Source of the DNA: Rhizoclosmatium globosum
Lineage: Eukaryota > Chytridiomycota > Chytridiomycetes > Chytridiales > Chytriomycetaceae
Direction: 5' to 3'
Length of the DNA: 64,000 bases
Assembly: GCA_002104985.1 (NCBI GenBank)
Contig: MCGO01000052.1
Span: 124,001-188,000, forward strand
The notes beneath the pieces are model-generated. The model did not search any database and was not told where the DNA came from. It saw nothing but the letters and a program-made list of their open reading frames with translations. The translations under genes and the position numbers were made by a program. The first letter of the stretch is position 1; the number at the start of each line of letters is the position of its first letter. This document shows, one piece after another, positions 23,269 to 33,373 of this stretch.

Positions 23269-24009
23269 CCATTAAAACATTAAACTGGTGGTGATGGAAG
23301 GAAAGGACGAATGAGGCTTTCTTGTATATGTTGCTATCGTTGACAGTTTGTTAATATCATACTGTCTTCTGTTATGTTGTGTTGATGGCTCTCATTAAAA
23401 GTTAAGGGATCAGACATTCTATGCGACAGTGACACCTGTGGTCCATAGCATAGCAAACATGTGCTATTGCAAGTCCCTAAAGACACAGTTTCTAGATTTT
23501 AATCAATTACCATGCATTTTTGGTTCATTTGTCAGCTGTTATTTGAAACAACTGGTTTTACCCGCTCCTCGTTCCCAAATAACCTACGGTTACTTTCACT
23601 TAGATCATCAGGCACTTTTCTTTCAATACCCACATAGCACTCAGTTGAGAGGGTTGCATCTTGGGCAAGTGCTTGTAAAGATATTTGACTCAAGCTCGAG
23701 ACAAATTAAATTCACTCATCACCTTCATCTCCAAATGAATTTTTAGAAATTTTGTGGTTTCTTGTTGATCGCCAATCACTCAGTAAAGACAGTGAAAGGC
23801 TCGATTCGATGGACAACAGAAGGACACAATCATCGTATAGTTAACTGAACTGTGTTTATGGACAACTCCGACCAAGAATCTCCCCAAGTGGTGATGTAAG
23901 TGAACTCCCAACACAAATTGGCTTGTGGCTGATGAAAATGGTGATATAAAGAATCCTACATAAGTAACCATCCCATTCCATATCGCCGCCACCAACTTCT
24001 CCAAAACAA
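23269..24009. other. Intergenic region between divergent genes
   Basis: 741 AT-rich bases between the monooxygenase start (-) and the polygalacturonase start (+). It must hold both promoters. Apart from the TATA-like element near its right end I see no open frame, repeat or RNA gene here. Confidence 0.6.
23945..23950 (+). promoter_or_regulatory. TATA box of the polygalacturonase
   Basis: TATAAA, 60 bases upstream of the start codon, is the best core-promoter element in the intergenic region. Confidence 0.4.
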
Positions 24010-25364
24010 ATGAGATTCCTCGCCATCACTCTTCTCGCTGCCTTGTCTATCAACGCCGCTCCAGTTACTACCAAGACTAAACATCATGGAAACACTGGTC
24101 ACCACGAAAAGACTACCCTCGTGGTTCCACCCGTCCACACTACCACCGCTGCTCACGTTGTTCACCCAGTGACAACAGCTGCAGTTGTCCACAAGCCAGT
24201 CACCACTGCTGCTGCTCCAGTCCCAACTACAACTGCCGATGCCGTCGTCGTCCCTCCTTCAAAGCCAGTCGGAAACGCCTGTGTCATCTCCGCTTACAAC
24301 GGTGTGTCAGCTTGTGCTTCCTCCAAGAATATTCTCGTGAAGGGACCCTTCACCGTCCCTGCCAACCAAGTCCTCAACTTCAATCTCGTGGCCGGCGCCG
24401 TCGTCACCGTCAGCGGAACCATCACTTTCGCAAAGGGAAACCTCGACACTTCCAACTTCTTGGTCACCATCTCTGGTAAGAACAAAAAGAAACTCCCTCG
24501 TGACACTTTAAAAAACCAAGTAATCTTGATCACTAAACATGACCAAAAAAAAAAATAGGCGCTGGCGTCACATTCACAAGCGACCCAACTAACCCAGGTA
24601 TCTTGTACGGAAACGGGCAATTGTACTGGGACGGAAAGGGTGGAAACGGTGGTGTTCCAAAGCCAAAGTTTGTCAAGGTGTTGACCACTGGAAACTCTGT
24701 CATCAGCCACCTCAAGATCGTGAACGCTCCAGTCCACATCTTCTCCGTTGGAGGAAGCGACACCATTATTGACCACATCACGATCGACAACTCTGCTGGT
24801 GTGTCATTGGGTCATAACACTGACGCTTTCGATGTCAGTGCTACCAACGTTGTTGTTCAGAACTCTGTTGTCCACAACCAAGATGACTGTCTTGCTGTCA
24901 ACCACGGAACTGGAATCAAGTTCTTGAACAACATTTGCGTTGGTGGACACGGTATCTCTATTGGTTCTGTCCAGAGCGGAAGCATTGTTGACAATGTTCA
25001 CGTCCAGAACTGTACTATTGCTGACTCTTCTAACGGTGTCCGTATCAAGACTACTTACGGAGCTACCAGTGGAAAGGTTTCCAACATTGTCTACGAGGAC
25101 ATTACCCTTTCAAACATCAGCGGTATGGGTATTGTTGTGAGACAAGATTACTTGAACGGTGGACCAAAGGGAGTCGCTGTCAGCAAGATGCCAATTGCTG
25201 GTTTGACTTTGACCAACATTCACGGAACTATGAAGAGCGGAAACAGTGTCTTTGTTCTTTGCGCTCCAGGAATGTGCACTGACTTCACCTTCACTGAGAT
25301 CAACATTTCCCCAGTCAAGGCTGCTTGCAGTGGTATTTCTCCATTGCCAACTGGTTGTCAGTAG
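24010..25364 (+). CDS. Secreted GH28 polygalacturonase with His/Thr-rich N-terminal stalk
   Basis: Cleaves alpha-1,4-galacturonan in pectin outside the cell. A signal peptide (MRFLAITLLAALSINAA) is followed by a stalk of about 70 residues with HHGNTGHHEKTT and repeated VTTAAVVHKPVTTAA. The catalytic beta-helix carries the four GH28 motifs in order: NTDAFD (near 24821), QDDCLAVNHG (near 24880), GGHGISIGSV (near 24940) and RIK (near 25041). The first two supply the catalytic Asp residues. One intron, 24476-24558, keeps the frame. No correction is needed, in contrast to many neighbours. The protein ends CSGISPLPTGCQ. A TATA box and an AATAAA (25446) frame the gene. Pectin use points to growth on plant or pollen material. 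Confidence 0.93.
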
Positions 25365-25445
25365 ATATTCCCTCTGGACCTGGTTGTCACCAGGTATTCC
25401 CTTCTTGTTCATTGATTTAGATTCGTTCTTCGTTGATCGATAGAA

Positions 25446-25451
25446 AATAAA
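25446..25451 (+). terminator. Poly(A) signal AATAAA, polygalacturonase
   Basis: A perfect AATAAA lies about 80 bases after the polygalacturonase stop. Confidence 0.4.
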
Positions 25452-25622
25452 GAAACTAGTGTTGACTTATATTAACTGCAGAAGAAGCAGGGTTTTGGTT
25501 GGCAGAGATTATCCTTGTTTTCGGGCATAAGTCAACTATACTCTTCTTGATTCATAACTAGTGGGTAAAAAACGAACATGTGTACATCGAATAGTCCTAT
25601 TTATTAGACAGTCCCAACTAAT

Positions 25623-26642
25623 TTAGTTGGCAGAGATGATCCACTCCTCGTGGGTGAACTTCCAGTCAAAGACCTCAGTTGGCTTGAACCATAATCCAAT
25701 TTCGATGGTAGCGCTCTCGAAGGAGTCAGATCCGTGGATAGCGTTACGGCCAACAGAGATGGTGTAGTCACCACGAATGGATCCTGGCTCAGCGTCCAAT
25801 GGGTTGGTAGCACCAATAATTCTACGACCCTGTCTAATAACATCTGGACCCTCCCAGACCATGGCAATGACTGGAGCACGACCAGAGGTCATGTAGTTGA
25901 CGAGTCCCTTGTAGAATGGACGGGCCTTGAGGTCTCCGTAGTGCTCCTCAGCCAATTCCTTGGATGGAACGATGGCCTTGATACCAACCAACTTGTAGCC
26001 CTTGCGCTCAAATCTACATAGACATAATCAATAAGCACGCTCCTCTTTCTTCGTTTGAGACTGGTGATTTTACCTGTTGATAACCTCGGCAACAAGACCA
26101 CGCTGAACACCGTCTGGCTTGATGGCAATGAAAGTACGCTCGATACCGCCCTTGGTTCCAGCGGCAGTCTTAACTGGAGCAGCAGGTGGAGCAGCAGCCT
26201 GGATTGGCTCTGTTTCAATTAGGACAGTTAGTTAAGTGTCAACCTCGTGGGAGTGATTAGGCGCGATCCGAGCCGCGATCCAGTTGATACAGTCAGAGTA
26301 TTTTTACATTACTGTTCAGGGTATTGTTGAAGAAGTAGCTGGTGATCCGTGTGTTGATTGCGCAACCTGTTTTGGTCCAAGCATCCAGTTGTCTCTTTCC
26401 ACCAATACCAACACCAACGCCATCCACGCATAATAAAGCAGTACTCTTTCCACATCAAACCAGCTTTCAAACCACGCCACCGCACCTCTGTTCTGCTGGG
26501 CAAAGACGGCAGCAGCAACTCCGCCGGCAACAGCAAGGCTTCCCGCGGCAACTCCGAAGCGAGTGGCAGCACGTGGCGCAGCAGAGGACGAGGCGAAGCG
26601 GGTGAATCGTGGCGCAAAAGTGGCGGCGCGGCGGGCAAACAT
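25623..26642 (-). CDS. Nucleoside diphosphate kinase, mitochondrial form
   Basis: Transfers the gamma phosphate between nucleoside tri- and diphosphates through a phosphohistidine. The N terminus from 26642 ([20 protein letters not shown]) is an Arg/Ser/Ala-rich import signal followed by a hydrophobic Ala/Val helix, so an inner-membrane-associated mitochondrial enzyme is likely. The kinase domain follows: [16 protein letters not shown], then after an intron (26014-26073) [14 protein letters not shown], ending with the active-site block [13 protein letters not shown], where His is the phosphorylated residue. A longer intron of about 280 bases lies between leader and kinase domain (acceptor near 26218); its donor is uncertain. 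If the leader is skipped, a cytosolic form could arise, but I see no direct evidence for this. Confidence 0.9.
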
Positions 26643-26859
26643 TTCAAGTCTTGTTTTTTGTTGGTGTTTTGTGTGCAACTTGTGCAAGGTGCTTGCTCCT
26701 TTTCTTCCGAATGTTCCGATAAATCATTATTCAATTTATTACGCGTTTGCTCTATCATTCTCTCTCTTTATTTGTTCTAGTTCTCTGAAGACGCTAGCGA
26801 CTAGTGAAATTTGTCATTGAGAAAAAAGCAGATCAACACTATTCTGAACTGCGTATAAA

Positions 26860-28712
26860 ATGGCCAAGAAAGGAAAGAAAGAGAAAGGAGTCAAGACAGA
26901 AGCCCAGCTTCTTAAAGAAGAAGAAGCGCGACGGAAGTTGATGGAGGAGACCAAAGCCAAAGCAAAGGTGATTCCCAGTTTCTTAAGTTTTACAGACATG
27001 ATCATATCCACAATGATCGTATTTTCGAATATGAACATGATAATTAATCTGATATTAGGAGAAGCAACTTGTCGAAGAAAAGAACTCGAAACTTAACAAC
27101 CTCAAGATCCAAGCGCGATGGAGGGATATTATGAAGCTCGGTAACAAACCCAACCAATACCCTGTTGACTACATGAACGACTGATCGCTCTTCATCGGAA
27201 CACAGTCAAGGTGAAAGAACTGAAGAGCCAAGTTGAAGCTCTCCACCAAATCCATGAACGCCACATGGACCGTAAGACTGCAGCCACAGTCACTCTCGAA
27301 CGCGATCTCCAAGAAGCAGAGGAGCAGTTTTCCACGGCTTTGCAAGCTCACTGTATCAACACAGACACCTTGATTGATTTACAGTTGGGACGATTGGCTA
27401 CACTTCAAAACCAATTTGGAAGCGAGTTGGGTCTGTTGGAAGCCGAGTTTCATACGGAAAGGTTTGGAGTTTGGGTCACATGGAATTTTAAAATTTAACA
27501 TTCGTACTTTTTGTTAGAGCCAAATTACAGGCTCAAAACACGCTCGAACGTGCAGAAATGCTTGGTATCATTACGAGAATGGAGCAAGAATTCCAGGAAA
27601 CGGAAGCTGACGCGAAGCACGAATATTCTTCTCAAAAAGATGACATCAAAAACAAGGTAAATTTGGTAGGATCGCATTCATTACATTTATTGATTGCTTT
27701 CGCAGAATTTGGAAGAAAAACACGCGCTTCGTATTCAATTGGAAGGAACAGTTGAAGATTTGTGGCGACAATTCCAAGCTGCTTGAATCAATACAACTCA
27801 TCCACTGAGGAACGAAAACGCCAGTTTGAAGATTTAAAGCAGAAGGATCAAAAGAATGCCAAAGAAATAGAACAGCAAATGAAGAAACTCATGAAGTTGC
27901 AGGTGCATTACCCACCTTCTAATTGAATTGAATATCACCAGTAATAATAATCTTTTTGAAACCAGGAAACAATCGCCCACTTCAAAGCCCGTCTCTCCAA
28001 CAACTCCAAAGAATACGAAGAACGCAACAAAACATTACGTGAGGAAAAGGAAGCCATCCAAGCACACTTCCAGGCCCTCAAACGCCGCATGAACACGTTC
28101 CGTAAAAACGAACACAAACGCCTAACAGACCTCACACTCTTATCCTCCAAAGTCATCAAAGACCTGAAAGTCAAGGTCGAAAAGGCGGAACAGATTATCA
28201 AACTCGCTGAAATGAATAGAAAGCTGGAGACGGAGAAGGAGAAAGTGATTCCGTTTTATGCTAGTACTCTGTCGGATGCTGAGTTTAATGCACCTCTGGT
28301 TTGTTTGTTTTTCCATGAGAATGGGGAACGATTCACTGAACTTTCATGGCAGAATGACCCTGAACTTCAAGATATTCTCCCAAAAGAGTTTCCAGCAATG
28401 GAGCAGTTCAATAAGCGGTTCAACAAAATCAGCCTCGACGTGTTGGCACTCAAAAACAGAAGGAAGCGTTACACGAGGAAATGCAAACTTGCGGTCAATC
28501 TTGAGACAATACTTGGACGGAATCAGTTTGAATGAGGACGTGTTGAACCAATTGAACCCGTTGGTTGTTGTAAATGGTGAAGTTTTCCCAACACTCTCTT
28601 CTTTGTGTACTCACCGTCAAATGTAGGCCGCACAAATGCACCCATGAAGACAGCCAAATCTCCATTGAACATAACGTATGTCGAGGTGTCGCATCAACAT
28701 GTTTCCGATTGA
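26860..28712 (+). CDS. DRC2: Dynein regulatory complex subunit 2 (DRC2/CCDC65)
   Basis: A coiled-coil subunit of the nexin-dynein regulatory complex that links outer doublets in motile flagella. The start is MAKKGKKEKGVKTEAQLL. Conserved blocks follow in family order: QARWRDIMKL, RDLQEAEEQFSTALQAH, LLEAEFHTER, NLEEKHALRIQLEGTVEDLW, KEIEQQMKKLMKLQ, EKVIPFYASTL and YLDGISLNEDVLNQLNPL. Introns include 26968-27058, 27141-27205 and 28577-28626; the last brings the end to SHQHVSD at 28712. One-base corrections are needed near 27787 (TT for TTT) and in 28445-28500. Heptad-like Leu/Glu/Lys content runs through most of it. With the CCP gene this places the organism among fungi with motile zoospores. 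Confidence 0.88.
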
Positions 28713-28828
28713 TGTAAAAGAATGGCTACACCTTGGGATAACACACATGTTTCGCTCACACAATTAAGATTAAATAAAGTCCTTTTTTTTTTAGTTTATC
28801 ACATTTACTAGTTTCAAACAAACTTGAA

Positions 28829-30271
28829 ATGGAAACCCAACGACCACCTCGATCCACAGCCCTCGACGCCCAACAACTCCTCCACTCACCCGAATCCGCT
28901 GGCCTCCTTCCTCTCGCGGGTGTCTTCAAATCACTCACGCGGATACTGAATCCAGAACACAACGATGACAGCGAGTCAGACAGAACCACACCTGGAAAGA
29001 GTGTCATCCTGCTTGGACGGCTTCTCGCGCTACTTCCAGTCTTCACAGCATCAGGCAGTGACTACGCACTAACGGCATTCAATCTGCGGCTTACAAGTGG
29101 CCGCGACATCGACGCGAATGTCCCGAAGCCACTGTCGCTCGTTCAGAAGATTGTGTATGTGGCGTGGTTTGCTGTTGGCGATGAAGCTGTTTCTGGTGTG
29201 AAGGATGTGCTGATGAAGAGGGAGGATGTGCAGGTTGAGTGGGATGAGGATGATGTGAGTTTTGGTTTTGTGTGTGTGTGTACTCATGGGAGACTTACCT
29301 ATGCTATTATTAATAGGCGGTTTCTACTACGACACAGCCAAAATGGAAGCAGTCTCTTCTTACGGTGATCAACCATGTGGAAAATATGCTGGCATTGGCG
29401 TCACTAGCAAACTTTATTCTATACCTTCGATATGGATCGTACGTCCCTTCCACCCGTTCTTATTCTACACGCCCTTAAGTAACAATCTTATGATATCAGA
29501 TACCGCACCTTGATCGAACGCATTCTCAACATCCGCATTATTCCACGCTCAAAATCCCTTCCCGTCGCAACAGCAAGTTTCGACCACATGAACAGAGAAC
29601 TGTATGGCGTAGTTTAACAGTTGAGTCCCCTGTTTTTTCCCCATCATAAAAAGCGCGTTTTTAAAATTCCCACTAACACACACACTTTGCCCAATAGGAA
29701 TTCATTTCATCCATGCTCCCGTTACTCAACCTCCTCCGCCTCCAAAAATATCTCTCGTCCCTGAAATCGTCAACGCGATCCGTACTACAACGCTCAAACG
29801 GTCAATCGCTTCTTCGTCCAAGAGTAAACCGTGGATAAAGGAGACGCGTCTGAATCGCCAGAGTCGAATGGGGTTGTAGATCCCGCGTGTCCTATTTGCG
29901 TTGAATCGGGTCGTTGGACTGATATTGTTCAAGTGTGTGGAGATGAGGCGTTGGATTCTGGGGGAAGGATTGTGGCAGTTTCGAGCAAGTGCACGTGTTT
30001 CCGGTATTGCTGGTACTGTATAAGGTGAGAATACTTTTGGTTTTTCTTGTTCAGAGGTGAAGGTAGTTTGGATTCAAGGAGTCATCATGCTTGGTGTCCG
30101 AAAGTATATGATGTCTGCGGAGTGTGGGAATGACATAGCAGCGATAATCCTAGATTTTACTCGAAAACCTGTTTAGTAACATGGTATTATAGTGCTGCGT
30201 TAGCTGCCGACCCTGATTACCAATGTGGACACTGTGGAACCAAAGTTGAAAAGGCTGAACGATGTACATAG
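28829..30271 (+). CDS. PEX2: Peroxin-2, RING E3 of the peroxisomal import machinery
   Basis: One of three membrane RING E3 ligases that ubiquitinate the PTS1 receptor PEX5 for recycling. The N terminus (METQRPPRSTALDAQQLL) starts at 28829. Hydrophobic segments follow, and after the intron near 29255-29317 the family block HVENMLALASLANFILYLRY. The next exon has YRTLIERILNIRIIP, then FDHMNRELVW split by an intron. The C-terminal RING is C-P-I-C near 29893, CTCFRYCWYCIR near 29990, an intron, then ALAADPDYQCGHCG, and it ends KVEKAERCT. The ADPDYxCxxCG ending distinguishes PEX2 from PEX10 and PEX12. Part of the middle needs small frame corrections. It shares the peroxisome theme with the carrier at the left edge. 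Confidence 0.85.
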
Positions 30272-30273
30272 AC

Positions 30274-30279
30274 AATAAA
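30274..30279 (+). terminator. Poly(A) signal AATAAA, PEX2
   Basis: AATAAA lies 3 bases after the PEX2 stop. It also sits between two convergent genes. Confidence 0.35.
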
Positions 30280-30401
30280 TGCACAGTGAAACGAATACAT
30301 TATAGCATTTTTGTTCATTTATTATACAGTTTCGTTCTTAATCTTCCCCTATTACTGCAACCACCAGTATTTCTGCACCTCGTATCCCACCACAAATGAC
30401 A

Positions 30402-31172
30402 TCACACAAAGTAATCCGGCTTCTTGATGTTGATTCCATGTTCCGAAAGAGCACCACTCAGATCCTCGACAGTCAATACAGTTTTCTAAACAACAACAAG
30501 TTAAAACCAACGTCTCCTTTATATCGTCCCGACTGATATTCACCTTCACAGCACCCTTCTTTTCTTTTGACAAGCATGCTGCCTGATTTTGGCGTAGTGG
30601 AATGCATCTTGGGCGACATCAGCGATAAACTTTTGGGTGGCGAGGGCGAGCAGACGTTTACTGTTCATTCAAAGGATGATTAGAGTCTGTATAACTGAGG
30701 GAGTAGGTGGGGGCGCAAAGTACATTCTGACGTCGTCGCACTCGAAGCCAGCTTTGCAAGGTAGTGATCGGTGACAGCGTCTGGGATCTACACCAATGCA
30801 AGTTTAGTGGTTAGTAAGGAGAAAGGAGAAAGGAGAAACCGACCAAGGGAGACGAGTCTTCCATCAGCGCCAACAAATCCAACAAACTCTTTTCTCGTCG
30901 TTCATCATCAATTTCAGATTTCCGTTTCTTTTGCGCGGGTTCAGTTTCGTTGTCGTTGTCGTTGTCGTTGTTGTCGTCTTCGTCGTCTTCTTCGTTGTCG
31001 TCGTCGTCGTTCTCGTCTTGGTTGTTGTTGGTTTCTTCGCCTTCACCACCTTCGACGTCCGAGTCGTCTTCGTCTTCGTTGAACTCGCTCACATCAGATG
31101 ATGACTCATCCATCGACGCATCTTCTTCGCTTTCCGCTTTCTCTTCTTGGGTGGTCGTCCTCGGGGCGGCAT
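30402..31172 (-). CDS. TAF10: TFIID/SAGA subunit TAF10
   Basis: A histone-fold subunit shared by TFIID and SAGA in RNA polymerase II transcription. The protein starts MPPRGRPPKKRKRKA at 31172. It continues with a long Asp/Glu/Asn-rich stretch and a KKRK nuclear-type signal. The histone fold is spread over short exons: IPDAVTDHYLAKAGFECDD, KRLLALATQKFIADVAQDAF, then the C-terminal LTVEDLSGALSEHGINIKKP ending DYFV at 30402. This is the TAF10 pattern almost residue for residue at the family's conserved sites. One missing base is needed near 31130, before DASMDESSSD. The acidic stretch is unusually long and comes from a trinucleotide-type repeat. Confidence 0.88.
30945..31095. repeat. GTC/GTT/TTC microsatellite in TAF10
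   Basis: Imperfect triplet repeats (plus-strand GTCGTT and TTCGTC types) encode the Asp/Asn/Glu stretch of TAF10. Length variation would change only the acidic tail. Confidence 0.7.
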
Positions 31173-31302
31173 CTTGTTGTTTTTGGTTTGGTTTTGGTTT
31201 GGAGGAGAGAAATTAGAAGAATGAAAAGTAGAACTAATGCTAATGTACTTCAGCAAAAACAATGTGTCAAAGATCAATCGCAGTCAACGTAGGAAAGAAG
31301 AA

Positions 31303-32167
31303 TCAAGCTGAACCCATCAACGCCGCTAATTGCTCCTTCACTCGACTCGTATCGTACTCGCGTTCAACCATCACCTTTGTCTGTCCCACAATCGATTGCA
31401 CTCGTCCATTCATCTTTTCAATCAATCCCATCGCTTGCGTCTTGTTTGCACGGACTACGCAAGTGATGTTTTTTAGATCCATACGAGAAAGTGCCCAACT
31501 TACATGTCGCTTCAGCTTCCTTGTGAAACGATGCAACATGGCCTTCTTTTCACTAATGCTTGACTCCAAAGACTCAATGATTCGTGAAACGTTTTGCACA
31601 TTGTTGTTTCTTGTCGGCGGACTTTGCTTGTGCATGATTCTTTTTTTGCATTTGTCGAGATTATTAGATCCTTCAAGTCTATTAAGAAAGGAAAGGGGAA
31701 CTCACTTTGATCTTCAAAGTCGCCCTCATTCTTGTTTGCCAGTGTTTGCAACGCGTTAAAACTGTAGTTGGACTGGTATCAATCACAAGTATCACAGACA
31801 CGAGAAAACACTCACCGTTCCGCAATCACAGTCTCAAGAATTCCATCCGCCGCTTGAATCATTTCAGTCAATTCCAATTCATACTGACTGGGCCCACCAC
31901 TACTTTCGCGAGACTTGAAACTTGTTTCCACACCCTCACCGTCATAGTCACCCTCTTCATCGTTACCACCTCGCTTTCTCTTTGTATTCTTCCGCCCACG
32001 TTTTGCTTTACCCACTGCAACTTCACCTCTACTTTTCCCACGACCCTCCTTTGGCGCTTCTACATACTCCATATCCCCATCATCACTAACCTCTTTCTCC
32101 GCGTCAATTTTTCATACTCCAAACCTCCATCAATCTGCATCACATTGGAACGTTTTGTCGTACTCAT
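31303..32167 (-). CDS. Uncharacterised basic, coiled-coil protein
   Basis: Not recognised. The start is MSTTKRSNVMQIDGGLEYEK at 32167. It is followed by an acidic stretch (VSDDGDMEYVEAPKEG), a Lys/Arg-rich bipartite-type nuclear signal (KRGRKNTKRKRGG), and a helical region with YELELTEMIQAADGILETVI. Introns lie near 31800 and 31640-31705. The last exon carries SRIIESLESSISEKKAMLHR and GLIEKMNGRVQSIVGQTKVM, typical of a long coiled coil, and ends LAALMGSA at 31303. A one-base correction is needed just after LEYEK. The composition suggests a nuclear structural subunit. A kinetochore-type or chromatin role is only a guess. Confidence 0.5.
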
Positions 32168-33339
32168 TTCTTGGATCCAACAACATCTACAAGACCATCA
32201 TCATTCCCAAACATTCCATATTCTGACTGATCATCAACAACGAACGTCTTGTCCGCGTCGTCGCTGTCGTCGTCGGCAGCTTTGGAGTCCTGAGAAAGCA
32301 CACTGAGTGGTGGCGAGACGGAGACAGTGGTACAGGTACTCGATGCTTAGAATCACGCGTTGGTTTGGCGTGAGTTGTGGTCAGTCTTTCTTTTGGATCT
32401 TGGCTTGACCTTCATCAATCTTGTCGTTGTCCTCATCTGAGAAATGGTATATATCCTCTTGATTGTGAGAGTCTTTGGATAGGGTAGACACTGTAATTGT
32501 TACGTTCATATCAACAACTTGGTTCTAATACGGCGTAACTCTCACCTCTTTTCTTGGTCTTGGGGATTGCAAGCTTTTCCTCCTCCTCCTCGGAGACATC
32601 ATCGTCAATAAAGAAAGGATTCTGTCGCGATACGATTGGCTTTGAAATAGCCGCGCTTTGTTTCGTGGATGTTGAGGTTAGGATGGCTGAGCAGCTTTTT
32701 GTGCTGGAAGGGGTTTGGTGCTTGGCATGACTGGTTTACTCTTTTCCACTTTCTTGCCACGAGAGTGTTCTGCTTGATTCAAGTGGGTGGCGTAGGTTGT
32801 TGGTGGTGGCAAGTCCGGCAATTCTTTGGGAGAAGCAGTGAGAGACGAGTCTATCAAAGAGTCAAACCCACCATCATCTCATCATCATCATCGAATTCCA
32901 GCTCGATCTGTTCTTCGCGCATTTGCACGTGGGAGTCACTGGCCTTGACCGAGTTCGTCTTGTTCAAGTTCACAGCCGCCAAAGTGGGATGCTGTGGCTG
33001 TTTTGCTTTTGCACTCCAGGGCACCGAAGCTCGAGTGTTGTTGTTGTTGATGTTCGCGTCTTTTGCCTTTGTCCTTCCCGGGCTTCAGAGACATTGCCGA
33101 CACGCGACGTGCTTTGACTTGATTGCATTCAGATAGGCTACTCGTTAGTGGCTCGCTTCGAAGGTGGCGAATCAAACAAACAAGGAACCTTTCGCATCGG
33201 ACTCTTCCGGGAATTCAAAGCCATACGGATCAAGCGTGTCCTTTGATTTGATCGTACTTGCTTTGGATGGGCGGCCTAGTGTGACGTGACGTGTCGATTC
33301 AAGGGTGATTGGTTGGATGTGGTAAGTGCACAAACCCAT
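32164..33339 (-). CDS. Uncharacterised disordered acidic protein
   Basis: Not recognised. From an ATG at 33339 it reads MGLCTYHIQPITLESTRHVT, then DPYGFEFPEESD and DSPPSKRATNE. The rest is low complexity: VNLNKTNSVKASDSH, EQIELEFDDDDE, LPDLPPPTTYATHLNQ, FIDDDVSEEEEEKLAIPKTK, an intron ending near 32490, FSDEDNDKIDEGQAKIQKK, and a tail TFVVDDQSEYGMFGNDDG whose stop (32164-32166) overlaps the ATG of the next gene. Several frame corrections are needed, so the joined model is weak. Clusters of Asp/Glu next to Ser suggest casein-kinase-2-type sites. Its start lies only about 34 bases from the divergent Dicer start. Confidence 0.4.
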
Positions 33340-33373
33340 TTTCGCGTTTGTTTTTGTTGCCTTCGTTGTTAAC

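Noticed and set aside
24294..24776. 160-codon open frame on the minus strand
   Set aside because: It is antisense to the conserved polygalacturonase catalytic region and reads through its intron.
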